From: Panagrolaimus kolymaensis
Taxonomy: Eukaryota; Nematoda; Chromadorea; Rhabditida; Panagrolaimidae
NCBI GenBank assembly: GCA_028622995.1
Contig: JAJQJQ010000061.1
Span: 992,001 to 1,056,000, forward strand
Length of the DNA: 64,000 bases
Direction of reading: 5' to 3'
Position 1 is the stretch's first letter, and every line of letters begins with the position of its first letter. Position numbers and translations under genes: made by a program. Shown piece by piece: positions 32,730 to 45,213 of the stretch. The notes under the pieces were generated by a model. The model had not been told where the DNA came from. It ran no database searches and was given only the letters and a program-made list of their open reading frames with translations.

Positions 32730-35265
32730 ATGAATTTCTTTTTATTTTTGCTTCTCTTCTTTTTTTATCGTCCATCGTCAGTCAAAGCCATTATTTGTGA
32801 ATTTGATGGTGATTGCGTACCCATATCAAAATTTAATTTTTCTGGTAAAATTTTTTATTATATTAATTTTCTCATAAGCTAATAATCCTATATTTAGTAA
32901 TGTCACCTTCAACGAATCATAAAACTTGCGATGATTTCTGCGTATATTTTCAATGTCAAATTGGTAGTGATAAACTTTTACATGGAGTTCAAAAAGTTAT
33001 GAGAGGATCAGGATGTTGGGATGATTTTTATAAAGCATGCAAAGGTGTCATTGCCATGGATAAAATGGATATGTATGATGATGTTAAATATCAACATTAT
33101 GATAAATATTCTGGTATTAAAAGCGGTCGATATAAAATTGCTCAACATCAAGATAATGCTACTACCATAGATGATTGGGGTATAGATTTAGTTGCATGCA
33201 ATTCTACAGATAATTGTGCAACTAATGCAGCTAGTAAGAATTGGGTAAGTTAAAATAGAGGTAAACAAAACAAAAAATGTGTCGATGCTATAACAAATGA
33301 ACCAAATTCTATAATGAAAACAAAAAGAAATTAAAAATAAACATTTAAAAATAATAATAATAACTTTTTTTAAGAACTTTGGACGCATTAAAGACTTATG
33401 GATTATTGATTCTTATGCGAGTGATTTCGAAACATGCGATTATGATGCTTCTCAACCAATATCTTTACCATCGGTTACGTGCAATTACGGCGAAATAAAT
33501 AAAACTTTAAAAGAATATAAAGATTTCAAAAAATATTATAGTTTGGTTTTACCTTTAACTAAAACAAAAAAATAAAATTTACTGTAAAAATATTTTAGTC
33601 AATGCTTTTAATACCACTGAAACCAAAATTTGTGATGCTTGTGTTTACTATCGGTGTATTGTAGATATTGATGAAATTGTCATTGGATATGGTTGTTTAG
33701 ATGATTTTGAAACATCGTGTGAAAGAGTATTATGGCCGGGAGTTACACGGCGCATTCAACCCAATATTAAAAGTTATGCTCATTACAATGATAACCTCGT
33801 TTTTTATTCTTGTAGTGATTCGAATTATTGCGCTAAAAATGGAGACACATACTTTGTATTATTTTTTCATTTCATTGTGGGATTTCTTTTGTTAATTCTA
33901 ACTAAATTATAGTTCAGCAATGCTGATATGGATTTCGGACTTTACGGTTCGGATGATATGGATGGTAAACACAGTTTTAATGAATACAATCATCCCAAAT
34001 TGGAAGTTGTCGAATGTTCTTTAGGAGGAATTTGCGAAGCTGCCTCCCAGCATGATTTGAAAAATCGTAAGTTAAAAAAAACATTTTAATTAAACAATTT
34101 TAATTTTTGCAAAATGTTCGTCCAAAAAATGAAGAAAAAATTAACGCTTACAAATAACTTTTGTAAGACATCAAGAAAAAGATTGAGCTTTCTTTCACAA
34201 AAAGTCATGGTTAAATCCATAGCTCACTTTAGCGTCAAATAATTTTAGTAAAATTAATGTCTAGCATTGACAAGGAACATTTTCACATGTTTTTTCTCTG
34301 GAGCTATGAGTTTAGTACCAAAAGATAGCCCTTCTTTTAAAATAGTTGGGGTTTAAATAACTTTTCCCCACTGGGATAAAAACCCTCTAGTCATAGCTAT
34401 CAAAGATGCGCAAAAAACAACGAAAAAACCATTGTTTTTCCAATACTTAGAAAATTTTGAAGGTTAGTTAAGCAAAACGCCAAAAAAAGGAAAACAATGA
34501 AAAAAATGACTGAATGACAATGGAAAATGGAAAAAAAGAGCAAAAAGTTTCTAAGTCCAGGAATTATAAACTTTGATGTAACCGAATAGAGGGTTTTTAT
34601 CCCTGTGGGGAAAAGTTATTTAAACCCCAACTATTTTAAACGAAGGGCTATCTTTTGGTACTAAACTCATAGCTCCAGAGAAAAAACATGTGAAAATGTT
34701 CCCTTGTGAGCCCTTTCATTTTGGAATATAGCTTACCTTTTGTAAAATTTTTTTAGCGATAGTTCTCAATTTCGCTCAAAAAAAGAATTGTTCTTCATGC
34801 GTTTATTTTCATTGTTACATCGGCAACAAAATAGTCAAGGCTGGATATGGATGTCTTGAAGATTTTGAACGTCTTTGTCCTCCATCTTCAACGAGCGAAG
34901 AATACAACAAAGAAATAAAAAAAGAAATGAAACTAATGTTTGCATATGAGCCCAATTATATGCTTTATTCATGCAGTGATGGAAATGATTGTGCTTTTAA
35001 ATATGGATCAAGATTTTTACAAACTTATGTAACTTCAAATGTTTCAGACGATAGAGTTAAACCAAAAAATATTGACACCACATTTACTGGAAAATGCAAT
35101 TATGTAATTTTTTTAGAAAAACTTTAATTTTATATTGTAATAGTCTTGTAATTTTTTTAGGAAGGAGATAATAATGACATTTTAAACGATGGTGGTTCAA
35201 CAACATGCTTTAATTTTGTAAAGATTGCAATCGTGTTTATCACTCTTTTTGTTTTCATTTGGTAA
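32730..35265 (+). CDS. Secreted or anchored protein with three Cys-rich modules
   Basis: Seven exons fit with consistent phases: 32730-32844, 32898-33244, 33375-33540, 33599-33855, 33913-34066, 34757-35103 and 35161-35265, giving 496 aa. The start MNFFLFLLLFFFYRPSSVKA is a signal peptide. Three modules follow, each with a CxxCVYF/Y.C core (CDDFCVYFQC, CDACVYYRC, CSSCVYFHC), then a Gly/Cys segment (GCWDDF, GYGCLDDFE, GYGCLEDFE) and a later DxNxC element (CNSTDNC, CSDSNYC, CSDGNDC). The C-terminus is hydrophobic (FVKIAIVFITLFVFIW) and ends the protein, so a membrane anchor or GPI signal is likely. Donor 3 (GTTTGG) is weak and is the least certain junction. I do not recognise the family; function unknown, probably extracellular. 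Confidence 0.75.
34268..34708. mobile_element. Palindromic element inside intron 5
   Basis: A fold-back of about 440 bp with arms of some 125 bp: CAAGGAACATTTTCACATG on the left is inverted on the right, and both arms carry the GGGGTTTAAATAACTTTTCC block. It accounts for the unusually long intron (690 bp against 53-130 bp for the others). It is non-coding. Confidence 0.75.
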
Positions 35266-36201
35266 CTAATTTGCTTAATACTAATTTTTACTTTAATGCA
35301 TCTTAATAAATTAATTATTTTGTTTACTTTTTGATAATCAATAATCAACAAAATTACAATTAACTAACATCATCATATTTTAATTAAATTTTTAATTAGT
35401 TAAATTTTTGTAGCTAAAAAATTTTAACTTTGCATTTCACTTTAAAACTATACTCAGATTGAAAAAATAATTAAATTTTTTTGTATTTTTTAAAATAAAA
35501 TAATTATTATTAATTTCGAGTATATCTCTTCTATTTTTTTATATACAAATCCTAAAAAAATTGTTTCTTTTATGTTACTTTTTTATTACAAATTAAGGAT
35601 TGTAAACTTGAAAAATAAATACCAATGTTTATTAAAATCGTAAACTAAAGTAAAACACCCACTAGTAATATTTTTAAAACATTGTAAATCAAGTTGTTTT
35701 GAATTTAAAAAAAATTATTATGTTTCATTACAAAATTTCTAAACCTTTAGAAAAAAAGGTCTATAAGAAAGAAAACAAAATTAATATTTTTTCAAAACAA
35801 CTTTGGGAAATTTTTGAATTTTATGAATTATGCTTGTCACTCGAAAATACTCTTTCTCATAAATTTACTCCACTTTTTTGCCCTTTTATCTTATCCACCG
35901 AGCCACAGTGCTACAATATTTGTGTTTCTTTTAAATACCTTTTTTGGATAAATAAATAAACTAATAATTCAACAAAATACAAAAAAGGGCAGCTGGAAAA
36001 AAAAATATTGTTGTTAAATGTAGAGTAAACTTGAGGCGGATGTATGTAGAGTAGGGTGGCACCCAAATTAAACTTACAATAACCTTTATTTAGAAAAGTT
36101 AATTTCATACTTTTCAAAAATAAGGAAGTTTAGTTTCAATAATTAAAATAAAAAAGAAAGTGTAGCTGTCATTTTTTTTGGTGACTTTAGTTCGTTCAAC
36201 A
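35266..36201. other. Intergenic
   Basis: AT-rich. The 86-codon frame at 35699-35959 has no family likeness. The part from about 35960 (ACAAAATACAAAAAAGGGCAGCTG) recurs upstream of the next receptor at about 38020, so the proximal promoter region was duplicated with the gene. Confidence 0.5.
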
Positions 36202-37539
36202 ATGGAAAACCTTAAAATTCCTTCATTTTCTAAATGGAAAAATTTCACCATCGATGATGTTTTTTATCCAACATTTCAATATTATTCTCGATGGTTTTTG
36301 GATTTTGTCTTCCTAATTTCTTCAATCATGTATATTTTTGCTATTTATGTTGTTATTAAAAAATCCACAAAACATATGGGAATGTTTAAATATACTGTAA
36401 TGTGTCAGCTAACTGGAAATATGCTTGTTGAAACATTTTTATTTGTTATGAATCCAGTATTTCTTTACCCACTTCCAATGCTTTCGTATTACACATACTT
36501 TCCAATCAAAAGAGAATGGATTTATTTAATTATTTTGGTAGCATTTCTTGGAGTAATCGCGGCTATAAATGCTTTTATTCTTTCATTAACCTTACGAGTT
36601 TCTGCAGTTTACGACATCAGATTTTCGATTTTTCAAAAGAATAAAGAAATTTATGTTTTTGGAATTTATTCATTGGCGATGGTATTAATTTGGATGACTA
36701 TAGCAGGTAAGAGGTTTACCTTTGCACAAACAAGAGCGAACAGTAGAAAATAAGGATCATAAACAGCAAAAAGCGCTTTTTTCAATAGAAATCTCCGATT
36801 CTCGACTTAAATAAATATTTTTTAATTTCTGTACCCAATTTTGAATTTTTCATGTTTCTGAATACTTAATTTGCTTTTTTCAGTTCCATTTTATTTAACA
36901 ATTCGTGATCCAAAAGAGATACAAGCAATTATGGAATATAATATCCCGGCTTTTATTGAAATATATAAAGTGTTGCCAGTGACCAATGGCGCTATTTTAA
37001 AAGATTCGGAAGTAATATATCAAAATATTTTTTTAATTTCTTTGACTTTTTGGTGTGTAGTGGCTGTTATAATAATAATTAGTTTTAATATTCTGTTTAT
37101 TTACCGAATGAAACAAATTAAAAAAAGAGTATCAAAGGAGACTTTTACTTTACAAAAAATGCTACACAAGTAAGAATTTTTATTTACTTTCCTTTACTTT
37201 AAAAAAATTTGCATAATTTTTAGAAGTCTAATGTTGCAAATGGCAACAGTATTTTGTTTCTTTGCCATTCCGATATGCTTTGTTGGAAGTGGTTATATGT
37301 TTCACGCACCCAATAAATATTGGTTTGTAAACACGGCTGTACCAATAGCCTCTTTTCATATTGTCGCAGACCTCACATGTTTATTTTATTTCATAAAACC
37401 ATATCGAGTTTTTGTAAAAAGTATAGTATTTCGAAGATCCACAACTCGAATAGTTACAGTAGCAACTCATTCTCATATATCTACATTTAAAAGTGATGTA
37501 TTGTTACAACGACGACAATCCAGGCGTGAAACTTTATAA
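36202..37539 (+). CDS. Serpentine 7TM chemoreceptor, Str-superfamily-like (intact)
   Basis: Three exons (36202-36706, 36884-37169, 37224-37539) with standard GT-AG junctions and matching phases encode 368 aa. Key blocks in order: MENLKIPSFSKWKN, FQYYSRWFLDFVFLISS, KSTKHMGMFKYTV, LYPLPMLSYYTYF, a loop VPFYLTIRDPKEIQAIMEYN, FNILFIYRMKQIKKRVSKET, LMLQMATVFCFFAIPIC and the terminal KPYRVFVKSIVFRRS. The order and the PYRxF end after helix 7 fit the Str/Srh/Sri/Srd superfamily of chemosensory GPCRs; the exact family cannot be fixed by eye. I chose the ATG at 36202 because the paralogues share MExxKIP. It is the only undamaged member of this three-gene set. Confidence 0.8.
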
Positions 37540-38247
37540 AAAAATCTTTAAATTAAATGTTTCGTTTATGTTTTATTGCCTAAAAGTTTTTGGCTCAAAA
37601 TTAATAAATTATTTTCTTATTGATGCTAAATTTAGACATGAAAAAATTATATAAAAATTTGTGAATGAATCCTAAAATAAAGCTAAATTAACGATTAATA
37701 ATTCCTTGAAATTTTTTGAAACTTGTCAAGAGTATATTTTGTGTTTTGCATGCCGTAGGCCATGGTCTTGGTCTAACGTCAAAAATAGTTGTTTTTATTC
37801 CAGGAAACTATCTTAGATTTTGTATTTTATTTTCTCAAAATATCCTTGTGAAAGTTCAAAAAAAAATTTAAAGTATGACAATAATTTCTTAAAATCAGGG
37901 TTTTTTAATTTTAAAACAACCTTAAATCTTTCTCCTTCCTTGAGAGAATAAAAGTGGATACAAAAGTTTGTTTTCTTTTTTATTTATAGCTTTTTTTATT
38001 GTAAACAAAGAAACTAATTCAACATAATACAAAAAGGCAGCTGAAAATAAACAAAATTGTCGAGTGTGAAATTTTAAAAGTAGAATGAACCCAAAGGTCG
38101 TGAGTTAAGTGGTGTAGCATAAAAATAAACCTGCCTCACACCTTATTTAAAAAAAGTTAATTGCATACTTTTGGTAAATAAGGAAGTTAAAAACATTTTT
38201 TTGTTTTTAAATTGTTGGTACCTTTTATTGGTGAGAATAGTTTTGAT
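37540..38247. other. Intergenic between receptor paralogues
   Basis: No gene seen. The right half resembles 35950-36190 and was probably copied with the gene. Confidence 0.5.
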
Positions 38248-41200
38248 ATGGAAGGGCTTAAAATTCCTTCATTTTCAAAATGGAAAAATTTAACGATCGA
38301 CGAAGTATTTTATCCAACATTTCAATATTATTCCCGATGGTTTTTGGATTTTGTATTTTTAATTTCCGTGATAATGTATTTTTTCGCTATTTATGTTGTC
38401 ATTAAAAAATCCACGAAACATATGGGAATGTTTAAATATACTGTAATGTGCCAATTAACTGGAAACATGCTTGTTGAGTCTTACCTCTTCGTGATGAACC
38501 CAGTATTTCTCTATCCACTTCCTATGCTTTCAAATTATACCTATTTCTCAATAAAGCGTGAATGGCTTCCTTTTATTCTATTGGTAGCTTTTTTTGGATT
38601 AATAGCTGCTTTAAACGCGTTTATTTTATCACTTAGTTTTCGAGTTTCTGCTGTTTATGATATTCGATTTTGTGTTACGCCTAAAAATAAAACAACTTTT
38701 GTTTTTGGAACATATTTAGTGATGACAATATTTATTTGGATTACTATAGCAGGTATGTAACAGAAATCGAATAAAATATAGTTTTCTCAAATAATTTTCT
38801 ATCATTTTAGTTCCATTTTATTTAACAATTCGTGATCCAAAAGAGATACAAGCAATTATGGAATATAATATTCCTGCTTTTATCGAAATTTACAAAGTTC
38901 TTCCAGTCACAAATGGCTCAATTCTCAAGGATTCAGCTATAATATATCAAAACATATTTATGATAATAGTTACTTTTTGGGCTATTGTAGCAGCGACTAT
39001 AATAGTTAGTTTCAATATTTTATTTATTTATCGAATGAAACAAATAAGAAAAAAAGTATCTAAAGAAACTTTTGCATTACAAAAAATGCTCCATAAGTAA
39101 GTAAAGCTTTGTCATTGTAAATTGTTGATTTTAATTTTCAACCTTTTCAGAAGTCTCATGTTGCAAATGGCAACCGTATTTTGTTTCTTTGCAATTCCAC
39201 TTTGCTTTGTTGGAAGTGGTTATATGTTTCATTCACCGATTAAAAACTGGTTTGTAAACCTTGGAGTACCTTTGGCTTCCTTTCATATCGTGGCTGACCT
39301 CACATGTTTATTTTATTTTATTAAGCCGTATAGAGTTTTCGTAAAAAATCTTGTATTTCGAACACACATGGGCGTATAGGTACCTTAGATTTTGAAAATT
39401 TTGCTGCCTATAAATCAGCAAAGGGTTCTCCCTGTGCTTTTTTCTTAATTTTTTTTCTCATATTCGGCAATTTAACTCACCCCAAATGTTCTAATTTTGC
39501 GACTTTAAAAATCGAAAATTGGCATGCTAGACTTTTTATTTTTTTTAAAGTTTATAATCATTTTTTGCATCTAAAATACTTCAAACTTAATAATCTTTAA
39601 AAGCTGAAGATAGATTAGTTAAACGAATTTAATATTTTTTTAATATCATTTAGCTCTTTGCAAAGCTAAAGAATTTAAATTTTTTTTTTAAGTTTTCAGA
39701 AGCATGTGATTAACTGGTTTTAAAAAGTTGGTTTAGTTGTCTATTAGTCATTCAATTTAAATTATATGTCCGAGTTATTCGAGATAAAAAAATTCAGATC
39801 TAATTTTCTTTTTCACAAATATTAATCAAGTTTGGAAAGCTTGATGAAGCAACTAAAAGTTTTGTCTTTGCCGTAATTTACATACGGTGATTGAGAAAAA
39901 TCATCAATAATCTGGAAAATTAAAAAGCGAATAGGATCAATTCGATTTTAAAAATCGTTAAATAGCAGCTCATAAAGTATTTTTAAAAATTTTAAGAATT
40001 TCTTAATAACAATAAATAAATTATAAGATTTTTTGTTAAAAAAAATAATTATGTTTTCGTAAATATTAAAGAAAAGTTAGCAATTTAGATATTGTTCAGC
40101 TTACTTTATTAGTAAAAAAATAGATGCTTCATTTAACATTTGCATTTTTCGATTTAACTTTAATCAATAAAGAGTTTAGCTGTTAAATGAGAATCATTTT
40201 TAGTTTAGACCATTCAAAAGTAGAACAATTTTACAAGAATTATTAAAATTTCAGATTTTCTTCTAACACTGATATAGTCGAATCCAAAAAAGGAGGAGTA
40301 TGTACTCAATACTACACCAACCCTTTTTTAAACTTTCATAACTTTCGTTTAAATTATTTCTTTAATTAAAACCTTATCCAAAAAGCAACGTTTCAAAAAG
40401 CTGGAGTACCACAATTTCGAGATGTAAATAAATATTGTATATTATTTTTTTGAAAAAAAATTGGGATATTACCACGACTTTAATATATTATGCTATTAGT
40501 AAAAAATAAAAATTAAGAAAATTTTTAAGTTCTTGGAACCGCATTCCTCCATCTTATGATATTCTTTGGAAATCGTAAATTTTTTAAAACCTAATTGTGG
40601 ATCGCAATTTACAATTAATCAATTTCTCTAAAATATTATTTTTGCTCTCTTACCTTACATACTGCAAAAATTTTCAAATGTAAATTTCGAGAGAGAAAAA
40701 TCGAAAAAAAAATTTCAAAGGCGGGATGGGATGCTCAAAGTAAAGAAGTTCCTTTTAATGTATGAAAGCAAATGAAATCATATGAATATTTCAAAAAAAA
40801 ACTTAAATTTTTTCGTATTTCAAAGAAAAAAAATTACTCGTAAACGTGTCAAAAAAAGTTTTAGATTGTTTATATTTTTGGCTTCATGATTAAATAAAAT
40901 GCTGCTTATAAATGAAATCGCGTGTGCAATCATTGCTGCCTTTTAACAAGTTAAAGGCAGCAGCAAATCCAATTTTTAAATAAATCCTAAGGCCCAAAAC
41001 ATGGCTGCCTTAAAATAAATTAATAGGCAGCAAACGGTGTGTTTTAACATTTTGTTAAAATTCAGAAACCATTGCTGTCTTTGAATTAATTAATAGACAG
41101 CACTAACAGCCGTCTATTAAAAATATTCCTATACAGCAGCATTGATGCCTAATAAGAAATCATAGCAGCAAGCGCCATGCCTATAAATAATATAAAGGTA

Positions 41201-41545
41201 AAAGAGCACATTATTAACTTATATTCCATGTTCTTTTTCATTTTTCTTTTCCTTTTTTCTTTTCTTTTTTCTTTCCTCTTCCTTTTTTTTATTACTTTCT
41301 CTCATTTACACCCTTTTTTCTCAACTTTTTTAATTTTTTTCTTGTTTTGCTTGCTGCCTATCTCCAAAATCTCATGCTGCCTGCTGCCTATAAGGTACCT
41401 GAAAAGGTACCCAAAGGTACCCAATGCCCATGTGTGATTTCGAATATCCTCGACACGAATTATTATAATATCTACACATACACAAATATCAGCAATCAAA
41501 AGTGAAGTTTCCGGACAACGACAACCAAGGCGGGGAACTTTATAA
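38248..41545 (+). pseudogene. Str-superfamily-like 7TM receptor, split by hAT-like element
   Basis: It has the same three-exon structure as its left neighbour with identical exon 1 and 2 lengths (505 and 286 bp): 38248-38752, 38811-39096, 39151 onward. Exon 3 is interrupted after FVKNLVFR at 39362 and resumes at 41445. Leaving out the element and one copy of the duplicated ATTTCGAA restores a frame to TAA at 41545 (367 aa), with the family tail STRIIIISTHTQISAIKSEV. No other lesion is visible, so the insertion is the only defect. Read through, only about eight foreign residues would follow the break, and the product would lose only the cytoplasmic tail, so partial function cannot be excluded. 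Confidence 0.85.
39363..41436. mobile_element. Non-autonomous hAT-like DNA element, copy B
   Basis: 2074 bp, almost identical to 26905-28985 (scattered substitutions and small indels). It has the same CACACATGGGC/GCCCATGTGTG ends and is flanked by the 8-bp duplication ATTTCGAA (39355-39362 and 41437-41444). It carries no transposase. Confidence 0.9.
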
Positions 41546-42119
41546 ATTTCGAAAAAAGATATTATGTTTTCTAACACCTTATTATATTTTTAAAGACCTT
41601 TTATGTAAGAGACAATTAATATAACTTTTTATCAAAGAATAAATAGAGTACAATGAGTACGATTATAACAGGAATAAAAAAAACAAGTACACAAAAATAC
41701 TTATTCTATGACTCTTTATAATATGTACTTTGTAGCGGGAGAATGACAGAGCGCTCCCGGGCGCAACAAGGCAAAAGTCCTGGCGCGATATAACAATTCC
41801 AATCGTATTGCAGCAGTTTGCAACAAAAAAGTAAAGAAGAAAAAATTGAAAAGCTAATTGATTTTTTCTCTCTCTTTATGGATAGTAACTCTTATCAAGT
41901 TGAAGCCCTTGCTGTTATCAAAAAGGAAGAGTAAATTCCAGCCTTATTTGGTTTTTACTTTCAGTTTTTTTAAAGCAAATAAAAATCCTATATTCTCTAG
42001 AATTTTTTTAAAATAAAAATGAATAAAATTGATTTTTGTTTCTAAAAATATTAATTTTTTCTCTTTTGTTTAAGTTTTATGTTAATTCTTTAAAAACACT
42101 TTAAGGAATCAAATGAGAG
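41546..42119. other. Spacer between receptor and BTB gene
   Basis: It shares pieces with 56805-57338 (CCAATCGYRTTGCAGCAGTT; AAAGCTAATYGATTTTTT), consistent with block duplication. No gene supported. Confidence 0.5.
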
Positions 42120-43589
42120 ATGAATGAAAAAGCTCGTGAACTTCGTTTAAGGCAACTTTGTGTTTTTAAAACTCAAGATGTTCAAAAAGGTCATTTCGAT
42201 GTTACATTTCTAATAGGCAATCAAGTAAGTTAATTTTTAATTTTTAGTTTTTATCTCTGGTTTTCAGAAGAAAAAGTAAATATTGTTTTGATTAGGGTTT
42301 CTTGATGCTAATTAGCATTATATTTAACGCGCTAAATATCATTTTAATTAGCACGCTAATTAGCAAAAAATTTTAATTTGATGTAAAATCATTATTACTT
42401 GCTAATTATTACTTAAAATTAGCTCTGATAATTAAAAAATTATAATTAGCTTGCAAATTAAGAAACCTTAGTTTAGATTTCAAGCACAAGGTAGGCAAAG
42501 CTTACCAAGTTTTGGAATATGTTTGGGTTCCAAAAGAACTTATTTTAGGGCATACATTTTCCAAATTAAATTGCCATATAAATAAATTTTAACGGATCCA
42601 AACATATCCTAATTCCACTGAAAACTTTTCCTGCCTTGCACACTAGATCCAGCCTATATCTACTTTTGACACACTTTATTTGTTTTTTAGCAACTTCGCG
42701 CTCATAAGTTTATTCTATCATCTGCTTCTGAAATTTTCGAAACCATGTTTGAAGAAGACAACACAAATGGACCAATTCCAATAACAGCTTATTCATTTGA
42801 TGAATTTAAAGAATTTCTAACATTTATTTATTTTCCTGAGTGCAAAATAAATAATGAAAATATATTTTTATTTTCATTAATTGACATGGCTCGCAAATAC
42901 GATGTGCCTGAATTAATGAATATTTTTCTTAAATATTTATCAAATATTCCTATCTATAGCGAAAATATTTTTTCTCTGGTAAACCGGGTTCAATTTTATA
43001 ATATGCCAGAGTTAACGAACATCTGTGTTGAAAAATTGTCAAAAAAGGATATTAATATTGATAATTTTTTTACAATGTTTGAAATATCTACAAGATACCC
43101 TAAATTGGCTAACGTATTATTATTAAACCCAAAAATAAAATCATTTATGACAGACAATCCAATTAGATTATTAATATCCGAGGGTTCATTATATTTTACA
43201 CAAGATCTTGTTAATGAAATTGTTAGAATTGGACTTTTAAGTGAGAAATATGAAAATGTTTTTAAAGCAGTTAGTTCTTGTTTTGTTTAATTAATATTTT
43301 CAAAAACAAATTTTTTCAGGTTTACATTTGGGCTGAAAATAAAACAACTTTAAACACTAATGTTACTTTAAATAAAAATGAAGCAATTAAAAATGAAATT
43401 TTTACAGTTTTACCTGAAATCAACTTTACGAAAATGAGTAAAAGTTTTATACTTCAATCTCATCACATTATCTTTCTAATCATAAATTTTGACCCAGCAG
43501 CAAATCACATTACGCACTGCATATTATTGCTGATCTTTCATGCTTTTTATATTTTGTTAAGCCATATCGAAATTTTATTAAAAATTTAA
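42120..43589 (+). CDS. BTB-domain protein, probably C-terminally truncated
   Basis: Exon 1 (42120-42224) encodes MNEKARELRLRQLCVFKTQD and GHFDVTFLIGNQ. Exon 2 (42691-43269) continues QLRAHKFILSSASEIFETMF, DEFKEFLTFIY and a helical BACK-like part. Exon 3 (from 43320) gives VYIWAENK ... LPEINFTKMSK. The GHFDVTF ... HKFILSSASEIFETMF pattern is a BTB/POZ domain, which mediates dimerisation and Cullin-3 adaptor binding. After KMSKSFILQ the sequence no longer matches the paralogue at 57339; from about 43457 it is foreign DNA including a receptor fragment, so the paralogue's last exon is missing. The donor of exon 2 is GTTAGT in both copies. The frame to 43589 may simply read into junk. Confidence 0.75.
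43457..43520 (+). repeat. Short dispersed repeat, copy 1
   Basis: ATCTCATCAC ... CCCAGCAGCAAATCAC resembles 51589-51642 with a few changes. It sits exactly at the junction between BTB and receptor sequence and may mark a rearrangement breakpoint. Confidence 0.5.
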
Positions 43590-43693
43590 TTTTGAGAAAA
43601 GCTTCGAATCGAGTTGTTTTGGTAACGACGGATATTCAAATGTCGACATTTACAAGTGGTGTATCGATAGAAAAAAGCAGAGGGACCTCATAA
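43516..43693 (+). pseudogene. 3' end fragment of a Str-superfamily-like receptor
   Basis: Codons for HIIADLSCFLYFVKPYRNF, then IKNLILRKASNRVVL, ending at TAA (43691-43693). This is close to the last exon of the receptor at 52379-56804. Only the end of helix 7 and the tail are present. It is fused behind the BTB gene in a different frame. Confidence 0.8.
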
Positions 43694-44894
43694 ATTAGGG
43701 GATGAAAATTTTTTTTTAATTTTTTTAAATTAAATAAAAAAAGTAAATGAAAATTATTTAGCAGATTATTTAATTTTATTCTTGATTCTGAAATTATTTT
43801 TCAGAGTCTTCAGATTTTACAGAGTCTTCAGATTTTAGTGGGATAGTTCCAACCACAATTGGCACAAAAATTTTTGCTTTGCTATTAATATATGCATTCG
43901 TTTGAATTTCAGCCTGCAAAAAAAAATCCCTTAATACTTCTATTTTTTTTTCTTCCAATAAATGAAAAGGAAACTTACGAAAACATCATAATCCAAACTA
44001 ATATTATCGCATCCTTCTAAAGTTGGTGGAATATTTGGAACTGTGAATGGAATAGTAAATTCAGATATTTTATTTTTCTCAACCTTAAAAAACCAAATTT
44101 TATTTTCGAAACCCAAAGTTTAAAATTACCGTTAACGGAGTAGTTGAAATGCCGAATTCTTTATTCGTTGTAATTGTTTTTTGATAGCCATCCTTTGTTC
44201 CATCATGCGATCCATTAAAACTATAAGTTTCACGAAAGCCTGTTGCAACTCCAATTATTTCTTGAGAAGATTCATTAAGAATTTCAAGTTTGAGTTGAAT
44301 AATGTCACCTGGAGCATAACCGATTTTTGGGATACGAACCTAAAAGAAAAATTAATTATAGTAATTTTGGGGAGTTTCTTGCACAAAATCAATAAACCCA
44401 AAGTATAAAAAATAGGGACTCGAAACAATTTTTATAAAGAACTTGAAAGTTTATTAAATTTTTTGGTCGAAGCTCACAATTTTTTATTATTAATTAATTG
44501 GTTACAAAAATTTAAATTTTAAGAGTTTCTTTATAACACTTAATGTCACAAAAAAAATTATTGATTCATCTTTCGAAAAAAATTTTTAGACTTGGAAAAA
44601 AGAAACAATTAAAGAATTTTTAAAGCTATTTTAAACAAAAAAAAGTTAATGCTTTCTTTTCAAGATTATGGTGTATCAAAAAAAAAAATTCCCTCACTTT
44701 TGCATTAAGTTGTTTGGATGAAAAAAGTCGATGTTTTTCAATTTTTTCTGTTGCTGGTTCATCAAGCCGTTCATAAGCATTTAAATCCAAAAATGGAAGC
44801 ACTGTAAATTCGGCTGTAGTTTCAGAATTTATTCCACCCCATGGAACTTCCACGATAGCTTTAACATAATATTTAACTTTTCCTTGGCTTTTAT

Positions 44895-44899
44895 CCATG
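44895..44899. other. Target-site duplication CCATG, left copy
   Basis: Matches 49797-49801. A 5-bp duplication is usual for Ty3/gypsy integrases. Confidence 0.9.
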
Positions 44900-45195
44900 T
44901 GTTGTGAGTCTGTGACCACAGAATCTTTCAAATGGTTTGATGGTTCTCTTGGGTCCCGGAACGAATGGTCCTCAAATGGCTGCATGTTATTATTCTTCAC
45001 TCGCGCCATTATTTCTTTGTTGTCATTCATTCATTGTAATTTACATACAGAACTAACTTTACTCTGTCTGCAATTATTCTACCGCTCGGAATAATTGCTA
45101 TAGTTTCTGCTGAATAAATACCTTATTTATATTTGTGTCTATTTATTCACAAACCGGAAACTTATCTTTGTTTGACCCTCATTACGGTCATAACA
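44900..45195 (+). repeat. 5' LTR
   Basis: 296 bp from TGTTGTGAG to GGTCATAACA. It contains AATAAATACC and TATTTATA-like stretches as possible promoter/polyA signals. Confidence 0.9.
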
Positions 45196-45213
45196 AATTG
45201 GTGACGAGAATGA
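45196..45213 (+). other. Primer-binding site
   Basis: AATTGGTGACGAGAATGA directly after the 5' LTR. TTGGTGACGAGAA is the typical position and style of a tRNA-primed minus-strand start. The primer tRNA is not assigned. Confidence 0.6.

Noticed and set aside
42290..42480. TTAGCA/TGCTAAT-rich repeats as an element in the BTB intron
   Set aside because: They are short and irregular, with no borders or duplication; simple AT-rich intron sequence is enough.
44626..45030. Minus frame starting inside the 5' LTR as a separate gene
   Set aside because: It is the arrestin exon read through the LTR edge. The part inside the LTR is not conserved coding sequence.
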